From Euwallacea fornicatus (lineage: Eukaryota > Arthropoda > Insecta > Coleoptera > Curculionidae), in contig NW_027096014.1 of the NCBI RefSeq assembly GCF_040115645.1, forward strand, positions 806,001 through 870,000: a stretch of DNA of 64,000 nt, written 5' to 3'. The notes under the pieces are model-generated. The model worked only from the letters and a program-made list of their open reading frames with translations, searched no databases and was not told the origin of the DNA. The translations under genes were made by a program, and so were the position numbers. How positions within the stretch are numbered: the first letter of the stretch is position 1; every line of letters starts with the position of its first letter. Shown one piece after another: positions 21,121 to 35,376 of this stretch.

Positions 21121-23584
21121 AAGTGTCAAATTAATCAGCTCGACGAGATCTTTAACATGACACAACACATCAGAATTGCATCTTGTTGAATTTCCAAGAA
21201 AAATAGTAGTTGATGTGCTCAAACACACAACTTTTGTGACTTTTCAAACTTTGAAGCTCGATAACTTCGGCAAATGAGTACCAAATTCCTTAAACTAAGT
21301 GTCAAATTAATCAGCTCGACGAGATCTTTAACATGACACAACACATCAGAATTGCATCTTGTTGAATTTCCAAGAAAAATAGTACTTTATGTGCTCAAAC
21401 ACACAACTTTTGTGACTTTTCAAACTTTGAAGCTCGATAACTTCGGCAAATGAGTACCAAATTCCTTAAACTAAGTGTCAAATTAATCAGCTCGACGAGA
21501 TCCTTAACATGACACAACACATCAGAATTGCATCTTGTTGAACTTCCCAGAAAAATAGTTCTTTATGTGCTCAAACACACAACTTTTGTGACTTTTCAAA
21601 CTTTGAAGCTCGATAACTTCGGCAAATGAGTACCAAATTCCTTAAACTAAGTGTCAAATTAATCAGCTCGACGAGATCCTTAACATGACACAACACATCA
21701 GAATTGCATCTTGTTGAACTTCCAAGAAAAATAGTACTTTATGTGCTCAAACACACAACTTTTGTGACTTTTCAAACTTTGAAGCTCGATAACTTCGGCA
21801 AATGTGGACCAAATTTGTTAAACAAAGTGTCAAATTAATCAGCTCGACGAGGTTATGAAGATGTCACAACAGATCATGAGTACATCTTGTTGAACTTCCA
21901 AGAAAAATAGTACTTTATGTGCTCAAACACACAACTTTTGTGACTTTTCAAATTTTGAAGCTCGATAACTTCGGCAAATGAGTACCAAATTCCTTAAACA
22001 AAGTGCCAAATTAATCAGCTCGACGAGATCCTTAACATGACACAACACATCAGAATTGCATCTTGTTGAACTTCCCAGAAAAATAGTTCTTTATGTGCTC
22101 AAACACACAACTTTTGTGACTTTTCAAACTTTGAAGCTCGATAACTTTGGCAAATGTGGACCAAATTTGTTAACCAAAGTGTCAAATTAATCAGCTCGAC
22201 GAGATCTTTAAAATGACACAACAATTCATGATTGCATCTTGTTGAATTTCCAAGAAAAATAGTACTTTACGTGCTCAAACACACAACTTGTGTGACTTTT
22301 CAAATTTTGAAGCTCGATAACTTCGGCAAATGAGTACCAAATTCCTTAAACAAAGTGCCAAATTAATCAGCTCGACGAGATCCTTAACATGACACAACAC
22401 ATCAGAATTGCATCTTGTTGAACTTCCCAGAAAAATAGTTCTTTATGTGCTCAAACACACAACTTTTGTGACTTTTCAAACTTTGAAGCTCGATAACTTC
22501 GGCAAATGTGGACCAAATTTGTTAAACAAAGTGTCAAATTAATCAGCTCGACGAGGTTATGAAGATGTCACAACAGATCATGAGTACATCTTGTTGAACT
22601 TCCAAGAAAAATAGTACTTTATGTGCTCAAACACACAACTTTTGTGACTTTTCAAATTTTGAAGCTCGATAACTTCGGCAAATGAGTACCAAATTCCTTA
22701 AACAAAGTGCCAAATTAATCAGCTCGACGAGATCCTTAACATGACACAACACATCAGAATTGCATCTTGTTGAACTTCCCAGAAAAATAGTTCTTTATGT
22801 GCTCAAACACACAACTTTTGTGACTTTTCAAACTTTGAAGCTCGATAACTTTGGCAAATGTGGACCAAATTTGTTAACCAAAGTGTCAAATTAATCAGCT
22901 CGACGAGATCTTTAAAATGACACAACAATTCATGATTGCATCTTGTTGACTTTCCAAGAAAAATAGTACTTTATGTGCTCAAGCACACAACTTGTGTGAC
23001 TTTTCAAAATTTGAAATTCGATAACTTCGGCAAATGAGGACCAAATTTGTTAAACAGAGTGTCAAATTAATCAGCTCGATGAGATCTTTAACATGACACG
23101 ACACATCATGATTACATCTTGTTGAACTTCCAAGAAAAATAGTACTTTATGTGCTCAAACACACATATTTTGTGACTTTTCAAACTTTGAAGCTCGATAA
23201 CTTTGGCAAATGTGGACCAAATTTGTTAACCAAAGTGTCAAATTAATCAGCTCGACGAGATCTTTAAAATGACACAACACATCAGAATTGCATCTTGTTG
23301 AATTTCCAAGAAAAATAGTACTTTATGTGCTCAAACACACAACTTTTGTGACTTTTCAAACTTTGAAGCTCGATAACTTCGGCAAATGAGTACCAAATTC
23401 CTTAAACTAAGTGTCAAATTAATCAACTCGACGAGATCCTTTACATGACACAACACATCAGAATTGCATCTTGTTGAACTTCCCAGAAAAATAGTTCTTT
23501 ATGTGCTCAAACACACAACTTTTGTGACTTTTCAAACTTTGAAGCTCGATAACTTCGGCAAATGAGTACCAAATTCCTTAAACT
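21121..23584 (+). repeat. HOR unit, 14-mer ending in an N'/O hybrid (m121-m134)
   Basis: Order A-B-O'-P'-F-G-Q-R-F-G-H-I-M-N'/O. The last monomer (23409-23584) begins with AATCAACTCG and CCTTTAC as in N' but ends with CAAACTTTG, AACTTCGG and GAGTACC as in O. The next unit therefore starts at O with no A-B. Confidence 0.87.
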
Positions 23585-26400
23585 AAGTGTCAAATTAATC
23601 AGCTCGACGAGATCCTTAACATGACACAACACATCAGAATTGCATCTTGTTGAACTTCCCAGAAAAATAGTTCTTTATGTGCTCAAACACACAACTTTTG
23701 TGACTTTTCAAACTTTGAAGCTCGATAACTTCGGCAAATGAGTACCAAATTCCTTAAACAAAATGCCAAATTAATCAGCTCGACGAGATCCTTAACATGA
23801 CACAACACATCAGAATTGCATCTTGTTGAACTTCCAAGAAAAATAGTACTTTATGTGCTCAAACACACAACTTTTGTGACTTTTCAAACTTTGAAGCTCG
23901 ATAACTTCGGCAAATGTGGACCAAATTTGTTAAACAAAGTGTCAAATTAATCAGCTCGACGAGGTTATGAAGATGTCACAACAGATCATGAGTACATCTT
24001 GTTGAACTTCCAAGAAAAATAGTACTTTATGTGCTCAAACACACAACTTTTGTGACTTTTCAAATTTTGAAGCTCGATAACTTCGGCAAATGAGTACCAA
24101 ATTCCTTAAACAAAGTGCCAAATTAATCAGCTCGACGAGATCCTTAACATGACACAACACATCAGAATTGCATCTTGTTGAACTTCCCAGAAAAATAGTT
24201 CTTTATGTGCTCAAACACACAACTTTTGTGACTTTTCAAACTTTGAAGCTCGATAACTTTGGCAAATGTGGACCAAATTTGTTAACCAAAGTGTCAAATT
24301 AATCAGCTCGACGAGATCTTTAAAATGACACAACAATTCATGATTGCATCTTGTTGAATTTCCAAGAAAAATAGTACTTTACGTGCTCAAACACACAACT
24401 TGTGTGACTTTTCAAATTTTGAAGCTCGATAACTTCGGCAAATGAGTACCAAATTCCTTAAACAAAGTGCCAAATTAATCAGCTCGACGAGATCCTTAAC
24501 ATGACACAACACATCAGAATTGCATCTTGTTGAACTTCCCAGAAAAATAGTTCTTTATGTGCTCAAACACACAACTTTTGTGACTTTTCAAACTTTGAAG
24601 CTCGATAACTTCGGCAAATGTGGACCAAATTTGTTAAACAAAGTGTCAAATTAATCAGCTCGACGAGGTTATGAAGATGTCACAACAGATCATGAGTACA
24701 TCTTGTTGAACTTCCAAGAAAAATAGTACTTTATGTGCTCAAACACACAACTTTTGTGACTTTTCAAATTTTGAAGCTCGATAACTTCGGCAAATGAGTA
24801 CCAAATTCCTTAAACAAAGTGCCAAATTAATCAGCTCGACGAGATCCTTAACATGACACAACACATCAGAATTGCATCTTGTTGAACTTCCCAGAAAAAT
24901 AGTTCTTTATGTGCTCAAACACACAACTTTTGTGACTTTTCAAACTTTGAAGCTCGATAACTTTGGCAAATGTGGACCAAATTTGTTAACCAAAGTGTCA
25001 AATTAATCAGCTCGACGAGATCTTTAAAATGACACAACAATTCATGATTGCATCTTGTTGAATTTCCAAGAAAAATAGTACTTTACGTGCTCAAACACAC
25101 AACTTGTGTGACTTTTCAAATTTTGAAGCTCGATAACTTCGGCAAATGAGTACCAAATTCCTTAAACAAAGTGCCAAATTAATCAGCTCGACGAGATCCT
25201 TAACATGACACAACACATCAGAATTGCATCTTGTTGAACTTCCCAGAAAAATAGTTCTTTATGTGCTCAAACACACAACTTTTGTGACTTTTCAAACTTT
25301 GAAGCTCGATAACTTCGGCAAATGTGGACCAAATTTGTTAAACAAAGTGTCAAATTAATCAGCTCGACGAGGTTATGAAGATGTCACAACAGATCATGAG
25401 TACATCTTGTTGAACTTCCAAGAAAAATAGTACTTTATGTGCTCAAACACACAACTTTTGTGACTTTTCAAATTTTGAAGCTCGATAACTTCGGCAAATG
25501 AGTACCAAATTCCTTAAACAAAGTGCCAAATTAATCAGCTCGACGAGATCCTTAACATGACACAACACATCAGAATTGCATCTTGTTGAACTTCCCAGAA
25601 AAATAGTTCTTTATGTGCTCAAACACACAACTTTTGTGACTTTTCAAACTTTGAAGCTCGATAACTTTGGCAAATGTGGACCAAATTTGTTAACCAAAGT
25701 GTCAAATTAATCAGCTCGACGAGATCTTTAAAATGACACAACAATTCTTGATTGCATCTTGTTGACTTTCCAAGAAAAATAGTACTTTATGTGCTCAAGC
25801 ACACAACTTGTGTGACTTTTCAAAATTTGAAATTCGATAACTTCGGCAAATGAGGACCAAATTTGTTAAACAGAGTGTCAAATTAATCAGCTCGATGAGA
25901 TCTTTAACATGACACGACACATCATGATTACATCTTGTTGAACTTCCAAGAAAAATAGTACTTTATGTGCTCAAACACACATATTTTGTGACTTTTCAAA
26001 CTTTGAAGCTCGATAACTTTGGCAAATGTGGACCAAATTTGTTAACCAAAGTGTCAAATTAATCAGCTCGACGAGATCTTTAAAATGACACAACACATCA
26101 GAATTGCATCTTGTTGAATTTCCAAGAAAAATAGTACTTTATGTGCTCAAACACACAACTTTTGTGACTTTTCAAACTTTGAAGCTCGATAACTTCGGCA
26201 AATGAGTACCAAATTCCTTAAACTAAGTGTCAAATTAATCAACTCGACGAGATCCTTTACATGACACAACACATCAGAATTGCATCTTGTTGAACTTCCC
26301 AGAAAAATAGTTCTTTATGTGCTCAAACACACAACTTTTGTGACTTTTCCAATTTTGAAGCTCGATAGCTTCGGCAAATGAAGACCAAATTTGTTAAACA
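23585..26400 (+). repeat. HOR unit, 16-mer O-P-F-G-Q-R-F-G-Q-R-F-G-H-I-M-N' (m135-m150)
   Basis: The F-G-Q-R module occurs twice in succession (23937-24640 and 24641-25344), followed by F-G. The H monomer carries the same rare T (25748) as the H at 19412. Confidence 0.88.
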
Positions 26401-27456
26401 AAGTGTCAAATTAATCAGCTCGACGAGATCTTTAACATGACACAACACATCAGAATTGCATCTTGTTGAATTTCCAAGAAAAATAGTAGTTGATGTGCTC
26501 AAACACACAACTTTTGTGACTTTTCAAACTTTGAAGCTCGATAACTTCGGCAAATGAGTACCAAATTCCTTAAACTAAGTGTCAAATTAATCAGCTCGAC
26601 GAGATCTTTAACATGACACAACACATCAGAATTGCATCTTGTTGAATTTCCAAGAAAAATAGTACTTTATGTGCTCAAACACACAACTTTTGTGACTTTT
26701 CAAACTTTGAAGCTCGATAACTTCGGCAAATGAGTACCAAATTCCTTAAACTAAGTGTCAAATTAATCAGCTCGACGAGATCCTTAACATGACACAACAC
26801 ATCAGAATTGCATCTTGTTGAACTTCCCAGAAAAATAGTTCTTTATGTGCTCAAACACACAACTTTTGTGACTTTTCAAACTTTGAAGCTCGATAACTTC
26901 GGCAAATGAGTACCAAATTCCTTAAACAAAATGCCAAATTAATCAGCTCGACGAGATCCTTAACATGACACAACACATCAGAATTGCATCTTGTTGAACT
27001 TCCAAGAAAAATAGTACTTTATGTGCTCAAACACACAACTTTTGTGACTTTTCAAACTTTGAAGCTCGATAACTTCGGCAAATGTGGACCAAATTTGTTA
27101 AACAAAGTGTCAAATTAATCAGCTCGACGAGGTTATGAAGATGTCACAACAGATCATGAGTACATCTTGTTGAACTTCCAAGAAAAATAGTACTTTATGT
27201 GCTCAAACACACAACTTTTGTGACTTTTCAAATTTTGAAGCTCGATAACTTCGGCAAATGAGTACCAAATTCCTTAAACAAAGTGCCAAATTAATCAGCT
27301 CGACGAGATCCTTAACATGACACAACACATCAGAATTGCATCTTGTTGAACTTCCCAGAAAAATAGTTCTTTATGTGCTCAAACACACAACTTTTGTGAC
27401 TTTTCCAATTTTGAAGCTCGATAGCTTCGGCAAATGAAGACCAAATTTGTTAAACA
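26401..27456 (+). repeat. HOR unit, 6-mer A-B-O-P-F-G/N (m151-m156)
   Basis: Second copy of the unit at 20065-21120, exactly 36 monomers (6,336 bp) downstream, with the same G/N hybrid. Confidence 0.88.
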
Positions 27457-30400
27457 AAGTGTCAAATTAATCAGCTCGACGAGATCTTTAACATGACACA
27501 ACACATCAGAATTGCATCTTGTTGAATTTCCAAGAAAAATAGTAGTTGATGTGCTCAAACACACAACTTTTGTGACTTTTCAAACTTTGAAGCTCGATAA
27601 CTTCGGCAAATGAGTACCAAATTCCTTAAACTAAGTGTCAAATTAATCAGCTCGACGAGATCTTTAACATGACACAACACATCAGAATTGCATCTTGTTG
27701 AATTTCCAAGAAAAATAGTACTTTATGTGCTCAAACACACAACTTTTGTGACTTTTCAAACTTTGAAGCTCGATAACTTCGGCAAATGAGTACCAAATTC
27801 CTTAAACTAAGTGTCAAATTAATCAGCTCGACGAGATCCTTAACATGACACAACACATCAGAATTGCATCTTGTTGAACTTCCCAGAAAAATAGTTCTTT
27901 ATGTGCTCAAACACACAACTTTTGTGACTTTTCAAACTTTGAAGCTCGATAACTTCGGCAAATGAGTACCAAATTCCTTAAACTAAGTGTCAAATTAATC
28001 AGCTCGACGAGATCCTTAACATGACACAACACATCAGAATTGCATCTTGTTGAACTTCCAAGAAAAATAGTACTTTATGTGCTCAAACACACAACTTTTG
28101 TGACTTTTCAAACTTTGAAGCTCGATAACTTCGGCAAATGTGGACCAAATTTGTTAAACAAAGTGTCAAATTAATCAGCTCGACGAGGTTATGAAGATGT
28201 CACAACAGATCATGAGTACATCTTGTTGAACTTCCAAGAAAAATAGTACTTTATGTGCTCAAACACACAACTTTTGTGACTTTTCAAATTTTGAAGCTCG
28301 ATAACTTCGGCAAATGAGTACCAAATTCCTTAAACAAAGTGCCAAATTAATCAGCTCGACGAGATCCTTAACATGACACAACACATCAGAATTGCATCTT
28401 GTTGAACTTCCCAGAAAAATAGTTCTTTATGTGCTCAAACACACAACTTTTGTGACTTTTCAAACTTTGAAGCTCGATAACTTTGGCAAATGTGGACCAA
28501 ATTTGTTAACCAAAGTGTCAAATTAATCAGCTCGACGAGATCTTTAAAATGACACAACAATTCATGATTGCATCTTGTTGAATTTCCAAGAAAAATAGTA
28601 CTTTACGTGCTCAAACACACAACTTGTGTGACTTTTCAAATTTTGAAGCTCGATAACTTCGGCAAATGAGTACCAAATTCCTTAAACAAAGTGCCAAATT
28701 AATCAGCTCGACGAGATCCTTAACATGACACAACACATCAGAATTGCATCTTGTTGAACTTCCCAGAAAAATAGTTCTTTATGTGCTCAAACACACAACT
28801 TTTGTGACTTTTCAAACTTTGAAGCTCGATAACTTCGGCAAATGTGGACCAAATTTGTTAAACAAAGTGTCAAATTAATCAGCTCGACGAGGTTATGAAG
28901 ATGTCACAACAGATCATGAGTACATCTTGTTGAACTTCCAAGAAAAATAGTACTTTATGTGCTCAAACACACAACTTTTGTGACTTTTCAAATTTTGAAG
29001 CTCGATAACTTCGGCAAATGAGTACCAAATTCCTTAAACAAAGTGCCAAATTAATCAGCTCGACGAGATCCTTAACATGACACAACACATCAGAATTGCA
29101 TCTTGTTGAACTTCCCAGAAAAATAGTTCTTTATGTGCTCAAACACACAACTTTTGTGACTTTTCAAACTTTGAAGCTCGATAACTTTGGCAAATGTGGA
29201 CCAAATTTGTTAACCAAAGTGTCAAATTAATCAGCTCGACGAGATCTTTAAAATGACACAACAATTCATGATTGCATCTTGTTGACTTTCCAAGAAAAAT
29301 AGTACTTTATGTGCTCAAGCACACAACTTGTGTGACTTTTCAAAATTTGAAATTCGATAACTTCGGCAAATGAGGACCAAATTTGTTAAACAGAGTGTCA
29401 AATTAATCAGCTCGATGAGATCTTTAACATGACACGACACATCATGATTACATCTTGTTGAACTTCCAAGAAAAATAGTACTTTATGTGCTCAAACACAC
29501 ATATTTTGTGACTTTTCAAACTTTGAAGCTCGATAACTTTGGCAAATGTGGACCAAATTTGTTAACCAAAGTGTCAAATTAATCAGCTCGACGAGATCTT
29601 TAAAATGACACAACACATCAGAATTGCATCTTGTTGAATTTCCAAGAAAAATAGTACTTTATGTGCTCAAACACACAACTTTTGTGACTTTTCAAACTTT
29701 GAAGCTCGATAACTTCGGCAAATGAGTACCAAATTCCTTAAACTAAGTGTCAAATTAATCAACTCGACGAGATCCTTTACATGACACAACACATCAGAAT
29801 TGCATCTTGTTGAACTTCCCAGAAAAATAGTTCTTTATGTGCTCAAACACACAACTTTTGTGACTTTTCCAATTTTGAAGCTCGATAGCTTCGGCAAATG
29901 AAGACCAAATTTGTTAAACAAAGTGTCAAATTAATCAGCTCGACGAGATCTTTAACATGACACAACACATCAGAATTGCATCTTGTTGAATTTCCAAGAA
30001 AAATAGTAGTTGATGTGCTCAAACACACAACTTTTGTGACTTTTCAAACTTTGAAGCTCGATAACTTCGGCAAATGAGTACCAAATTCCTTAAACTAAGT
30101 GTCAAATTAATCAGCTCGACGAGATCTTTAACATGACACAACACATCAGAATTGCATCTTGTTGAATTTCCAAGAAAAATAGTACTTTATGTGCTCAAAC
30201 ACACAACTTTTGTGACTTTTCAAACTTTGAAGCTCGATAACTTCGGCAAATGAGTACCAAATTCCTTAAACTAAGTGTCAAATTAATCAGCTCGACGAGA
30301 TCCTTAACATGACACAACACATCAGAATTGCATCTTGTTGAACTTCCCAGAAAAATAGTTCTTTATGTGCTCAAACACACAACTTTTGTGACTTTTCAAA

Positions 30401-32208
30401 CTTTGAAGCTCGATAACTTCGGCAAATGAGTACCAAATTCCTTAAACAAAATGCCAAATTAATCAGCTCGACGAGATCCTTAACATGACACAACACATCA
30501 GAATTGCATCTTGTTGAACTTCCAAGAAAAATAGTACTTTATGTGCTCAAACACACAACTTTTGTGACTTTTCAAACTTTGAAGCTCGATAACTTCGGCA
30601 AATGTGGACCAAATTTGTTAAACAAAGTGTCAAATTAATCAGCTCGACGAGGTTATGAAGATGTCACAACAGATCATGAGTACATCTTGTTGAACTTCCA
30701 AGAAAAATAGTACTTTATGTGCTCAAACACACAACTTTTGTGACTTTTCAAATTTTGAAGCTCGATAACTTCGGCAAATGAGTACCAAATTCCTTAAACA
30801 AAGTGCCAAATTAATCAGCTCGACGAGATCCTTAACATGACACAACACATCAGAATTGCATCTTGTTGAACTTCCCAGAAAAATAGTTCTTTATGTGCTC
30901 AAACACACAACTTTTGTGACTTTTCAAACTTTGAAGCTCGATAACTTTGGCAAATGTGGACCAAATTTGTTAACCAAAGTGTCAAATTAATCAGCTCGAC
31001 GAGATCTTTAAAATGACACAACAATTCATGATTGCATCTTGTTGAATTTCCAAGAAAAATAGTACTTTACGTGCTCAAACACACAACTTGTGTGACTTTT
31101 CAAATTTTGAAGCTCGATAACTTCGGCAAATGAGTACCAAATTCCTTAAACAAAGTGCCAAATTAATCAGCTCGACGAGATCCTTAACATGACACAACAC
31201 ATCAGAATTGCATCTTGTTGAACTTCCCAGAAAAATAGTTCTTTATGTGCTCAAACACACAACTTTTGTGACTTTTCAAACTTTGAAGCTCGATAACTTC
31301 GGCAAATGTGGACCAAATTTGTTAAACAAAGTGTCAAATTAATCAGCTCGACGAGGTTATGAAGATGTCACAACAGATCATGAGTACATCTTGTTGAACT
31401 TCCAAGAAAAATAGTACTTTATGTGCTCAAACACACAACTTTTGTGACTTTTCAAATTTTGAAGCTCGATAACTTCGGCAAATGAGTACCAAATTCCTTA
31501 AACAAAGTGCCAAATTAATCAGCTCGACGAGATCCTTAACATGACACAACACATCAGAATTGCATCTTGTTGAACTTCCCAGAAAAATAGTTCTTTATGT
31601 GCTCAAACACACAACTTTTGTGACTTTTCAAACTTTGAAGCTCGATAACTTTGGCAAATGTGGACCAAATTTGTTAACCAAAGTGTCAAATTAATCAGCT
31701 CGACGAGATCTTTAAAATGACACAACAATTCATGATTGCATCTTGTTGACTTTCCAAGAAAAATAGTACTTTATGTGCTCAAGCACACAACTTGTGTGAC
31801 TTTTCAAAATTTGAAATTCGATAACTTCGGCAAATGAGGACCAAATTTGTTAAACAGAGTGTCAAATTAATCAGCTCGATGAGATCTTTAACATGACACG
31901 ACACATCATGATTACATCTTGTTGAACTTCCAAGAAAAATAGTACTTTATGTGCTCAAACACACATATTTTGTGACTTTTCAAACTTTGAAGCTCGATAA
32001 CTTTGGCAAATGTGGACCAAATTTGTTAACCAAAGTGTCAAATTAATCAGCTCGACGAGATCTTTAAAATGACACAACACATCAGAATTGCATCTTGTTG
32101 AATTTCCAAGAAAAATAGTACTTTATGTGCTCAAACACACAACTTTTGTGACTTTTCAAACTTTGAAGCTCGATAACTTCGGCAAATGAGTACCAAATTC
32201 CTTAAACT
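27457..32208 (+). repeat. Two HOR units, 14-mer then 13-mer (m157-m183)
   Basis: 27457-29920 is A-B-O'-P'-F-G-Q-R-F-G-H-I-M-N'. 29921-32208 is A-B-O-P-F-G-Q-R-F-G-H-I-M and lacks N. The A monomer at 29921-30096 is the last in the window. Confidence 0.88.
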
Positions 32209-35024
32209 AAGTGTCAAATTAATCAGCTCGACGAGATCTTTAACATGACACAACACATCAGAATTGCATCTTGTTGAATTTCCAAGAAAAATAGTACTTT
32301 ATGTGCTCAAACACACAACTTTTGTGACTTTTCAAACTTTGAAGCTCGATAACTTCGGCAAATGAGTACCAAATTCCTTAAACTAAGTGTCAAATTAATC
32401 AGCTCGACGAGATCCTTAACATGACACAACACATCAGAATTGCATCTTGTTGAACTTCCCAGAAAAATAGTTCTTTATGTGCTCAAACACACAACTTTTG
32501 TGACTTTTCAAACTTTGAAGCTCGATAACTTCGGCAAATGAGTACCAAATTCCTTAAACAAAATGCCAAATTAATCAGCTCGACGAGATCCTTAACATGA
32601 CACAACACATCAGAATTGCATCTTGTTGAACTTCCAAGAAAAATAGTACTTTATGTGCTCAAACACACAACCTTTGTGACTTTTCAAACTTTGAAGCTCG
32701 ATAACTTCGGCAAATGTGGACCAAATTTGTTAAACAAAGTGTCAAATTAATCAGCTCGACGAGGTTATGAAGATGTCACAACAGATCATGAGTACATCTT
32801 GTTGAACTTCCCAGAAAAATAGTTCTTTATGTGCTCAAACACACAACTTTTGTGACTTTTCAAACTTTGAAGCTCGATAACTTCGGCAAATGAGTACCAA
32901 ATTCCTTAAACAAAATGCCAAATTAATCAGCTCGACGAGATCCTTAACATGACACAACACATCAGAATTGCATCTTGTTGAACTTCCAAGAAAAATAGTA
33001 CTTTATGTGCTCAAACACACAACCTTTGTGACTTTTCAAACTTTGAAGCTCGATAACTTCGGCAAATGTGGACCAAATTTGTTAAACAAAGTGTCAAATT
33101 AATCAGCTCGACGAGGTTATGAAGATGTCACAACAGATCATGAGTACATCTTGTTGAACTTCCAAGAAAAATAGTACTTTATGTGCTCAAACACACAACT
33201 TTTGTGACTTTTCAAATTTTGAAGCTCGATAACTTCGGCAAATGAGTACCAAATTCCTTAAACAAAGTGCCAAATTAATCAGCTCGACGAGATCCTTAAC
33301 ATGACACAACACATCAGAATTGCATCTTGTTGAACTTCCCAGAAAAATAGTTCTTTATGTGCTCAAACACACAACTTTTGTGACTTTTCAAACTTTGAAG
33401 CTCGATAACTTTGGCAAATGTGGACCAAATTTGTTAACCAAAGTGTCAAATTAATCAGCTCGACGAGATCTTTAAAATGACACAACAATTCATGATTGCA
33501 TCTTGTTGAATTTCCAAGAAAAATAGTACTTTACGTGCTCAAACACACAACTTGTGTGACTTTTCAAATTTTGAAGCTCGATAACTTCGGCAAATGAGTA
33601 CCAAATTCCTTAAACAAAGTGCCAAATTAATCAGCTCGACGAGATCCTTAACATGACACAACACATCAGAATTGCATCTTGTTGAACTTCCCAGAAAAAT
33701 AGTTCTTTATGTGCTCAAACACACAACTTTTGTGACTTTTCAAACTTTGAAGCTCGATAACTTCGGCAAATGTGGACCAAATTTGTTAAACAAAGTGTCA
33801 AATTAATCAGCTCGACGAGGTTATGAAGATGTCACAACAGATCATGAGTACATCTTGTTGAACTTCCAAGAAAAATAGTACTTTATGTGCTCAAACACAC
33901 AACTTTTGTGACTTTTCAAATTTTGAAGCTCGATAACTTCGGCAAATGAGTACCAAATTCCTTAAACAAAGTGCCAAATTAATCAGCTCGACGAGATCCT
34001 TAACATGACACAACACATCAGAATTGCATCTTGTTGAACTTCCCAGAAAAATAGTTCTTTATGTGCTCAAACACACAACTTTTGTGACTTTTCAAACTTT
34101 GAAGCTCGATAACTTTGGCAAATGTGGACCAAATTTGTTAACCAAATTGTCAAATTAATCAGCTCGACGAGATCTTTAAAATGACACAACAATTCATGAT
34201 TGCATCTTGTTGACTTTCCAAGAAAAATAGTACTTTATGTGCTCAAGCACACAACTTGTGTGACTTTTCAAAATTTGAAATTCGATAACTTCGGCAAATG
34301 AGGACCAAATTTGTTAAACAGAGTGTCAAATTAATCAGCTCGATGAGATCTTTAACATGACACGACACATCATGATTACATCTTGTTGAACTTCCAAGAA
34401 AAATAGTACTTTATGTGCTCAAACACACATATTTTGTGACTTTTCAAACTTTGAAGCTCGATAACTTTGGCAAATGTGGACCAAATTTGTTAACCAAAGT
34501 GTCAAATTAATCAGCTCGACGAGATCTTTAAAATGACACAACAATTCATGATTGCATCTTGTTGACTTTCCAAGAAAAATAGTACTTTATGTGCTCAAGC
34601 ACACAACTTGTGTGACTTTTCAAAATTTGAAGCTCGATAACTTCGGCAAATGAGGACCAAATTCCTTAAACTAAGTGTCAAATTAATCAGCTCGACGAGA
34701 TCCTTTACATGACACAACACATCAGAATTGCATCTTGTTGAACTTCCCAGAAAAATAGTTCTTTATGTGCTCAAACACACAACTTTTGTGACTTTTCCAA
34801 TTTTGAAGCTCGATAGCTTCGGCAAAAGAAGACCAAATTTGTTAAACAAAGTGTCAAATTAATCAGCTCTACGAGATCTTTAACATGACACAACACATCA
34901 GAATTGCATCTTGTTGAATTTCCAAGAAAAATAGTACTTTATGTGCTCAAACACACAACTTTTGTGACTTTTCAAACTTTGAAGCTCGATAACTTCGGCA
35001 AATGTGGACCAAATTTGTTAAACA
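32209..35024 (+). repeat. Domain 3 unit, 16-mer B-O-P*-F/O-P*-F-G-Q-R-F-G-H-I-J'-N*-S (m184-m199)
   Basis: First unit without type A and first use of P* (CCTTTG), J' and N*. The H monomer has AAATTGTC (G3T) at its start (34145), a private change. Confidence 0.86.
34849..35024 (+). repeat. Monomer type S (m199)
   Basis: B-like front with CTCTACGAG (G22T), then AACTTCGG, TGTGGACC and GTTAAAC. Seen at m199, 224, 259, 283 and 339, always after an N* monomer. The m283 copy has a private T at 49677. The m295 and m350 units are the same without G22T. Confidence 0.86.
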
Positions 35025-35200
35025 AAGTGTCAAATTAATCAGCTCGACGAGATCTTTAAAATGACACAACAATTCATGATTGCATCTTGTTGACTTTCCA
35101 AGAAAAATAGTACTTTACGTGCTCAAACACACAACTTGTGTGACTTTTCAAACTTTGAAGCTCGATAGCTTCGGCAAATGAAGACCAAATTTGTTAAACA
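35025..35200 (+). repeat. Monomer type T (m200)
   Basis: TTTAAAATG, ACAATTCATG, GACTTTCC, TTACGTGCTC, AACTTGTGTG, then ATAGCTTCGG, GAAGACC and GTTAAAC. Present at m200, 285 and 341. It carries perfect dyads ii and iv. Confidence 0.84.
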
Positions 35201-35376
35201 AAGTTTCAAATTAATCAGCTCGACGAGATTTTGAATATGTCACAACACATCATGATTACATCTTGTTGAACTTCCAAGAAAAATAGTACTTTATGTGCTC
35301 AAACAAACAACTTTTGTGACTTTTCAAACTTTGAAGCTCGATAGCTTCGGCAAATGAGGACCAAATTCCTTAAACA
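35201..35376 (+). repeat. Monomer type U (m201)
   Basis: GATTTTGAATATGTC, CATGATTAC, GAACTTCC, CAAACAAACAAC (C106A), ATAGCTTCGG, GAGGACC and CCTTAAAC. The m201 copy starts AAGTTTC (G5T), as do m204, m286 and m342. Other U copies are m289, 305, 345 and 360. Largely confined to the divergent blocks of domain 4 and the island at 35025-35904. Confidence 0.82.

Noticed and set aside
2211..30028. Repeated 61-codon minus-strand open frames as small genes
   Set aside because: All are the same junction of a type A monomer with its predecessor, opened by a substitution that removes a stop. No promoter, no domain, and the frame is lost wherever A is absent. Not annotated as CDS.
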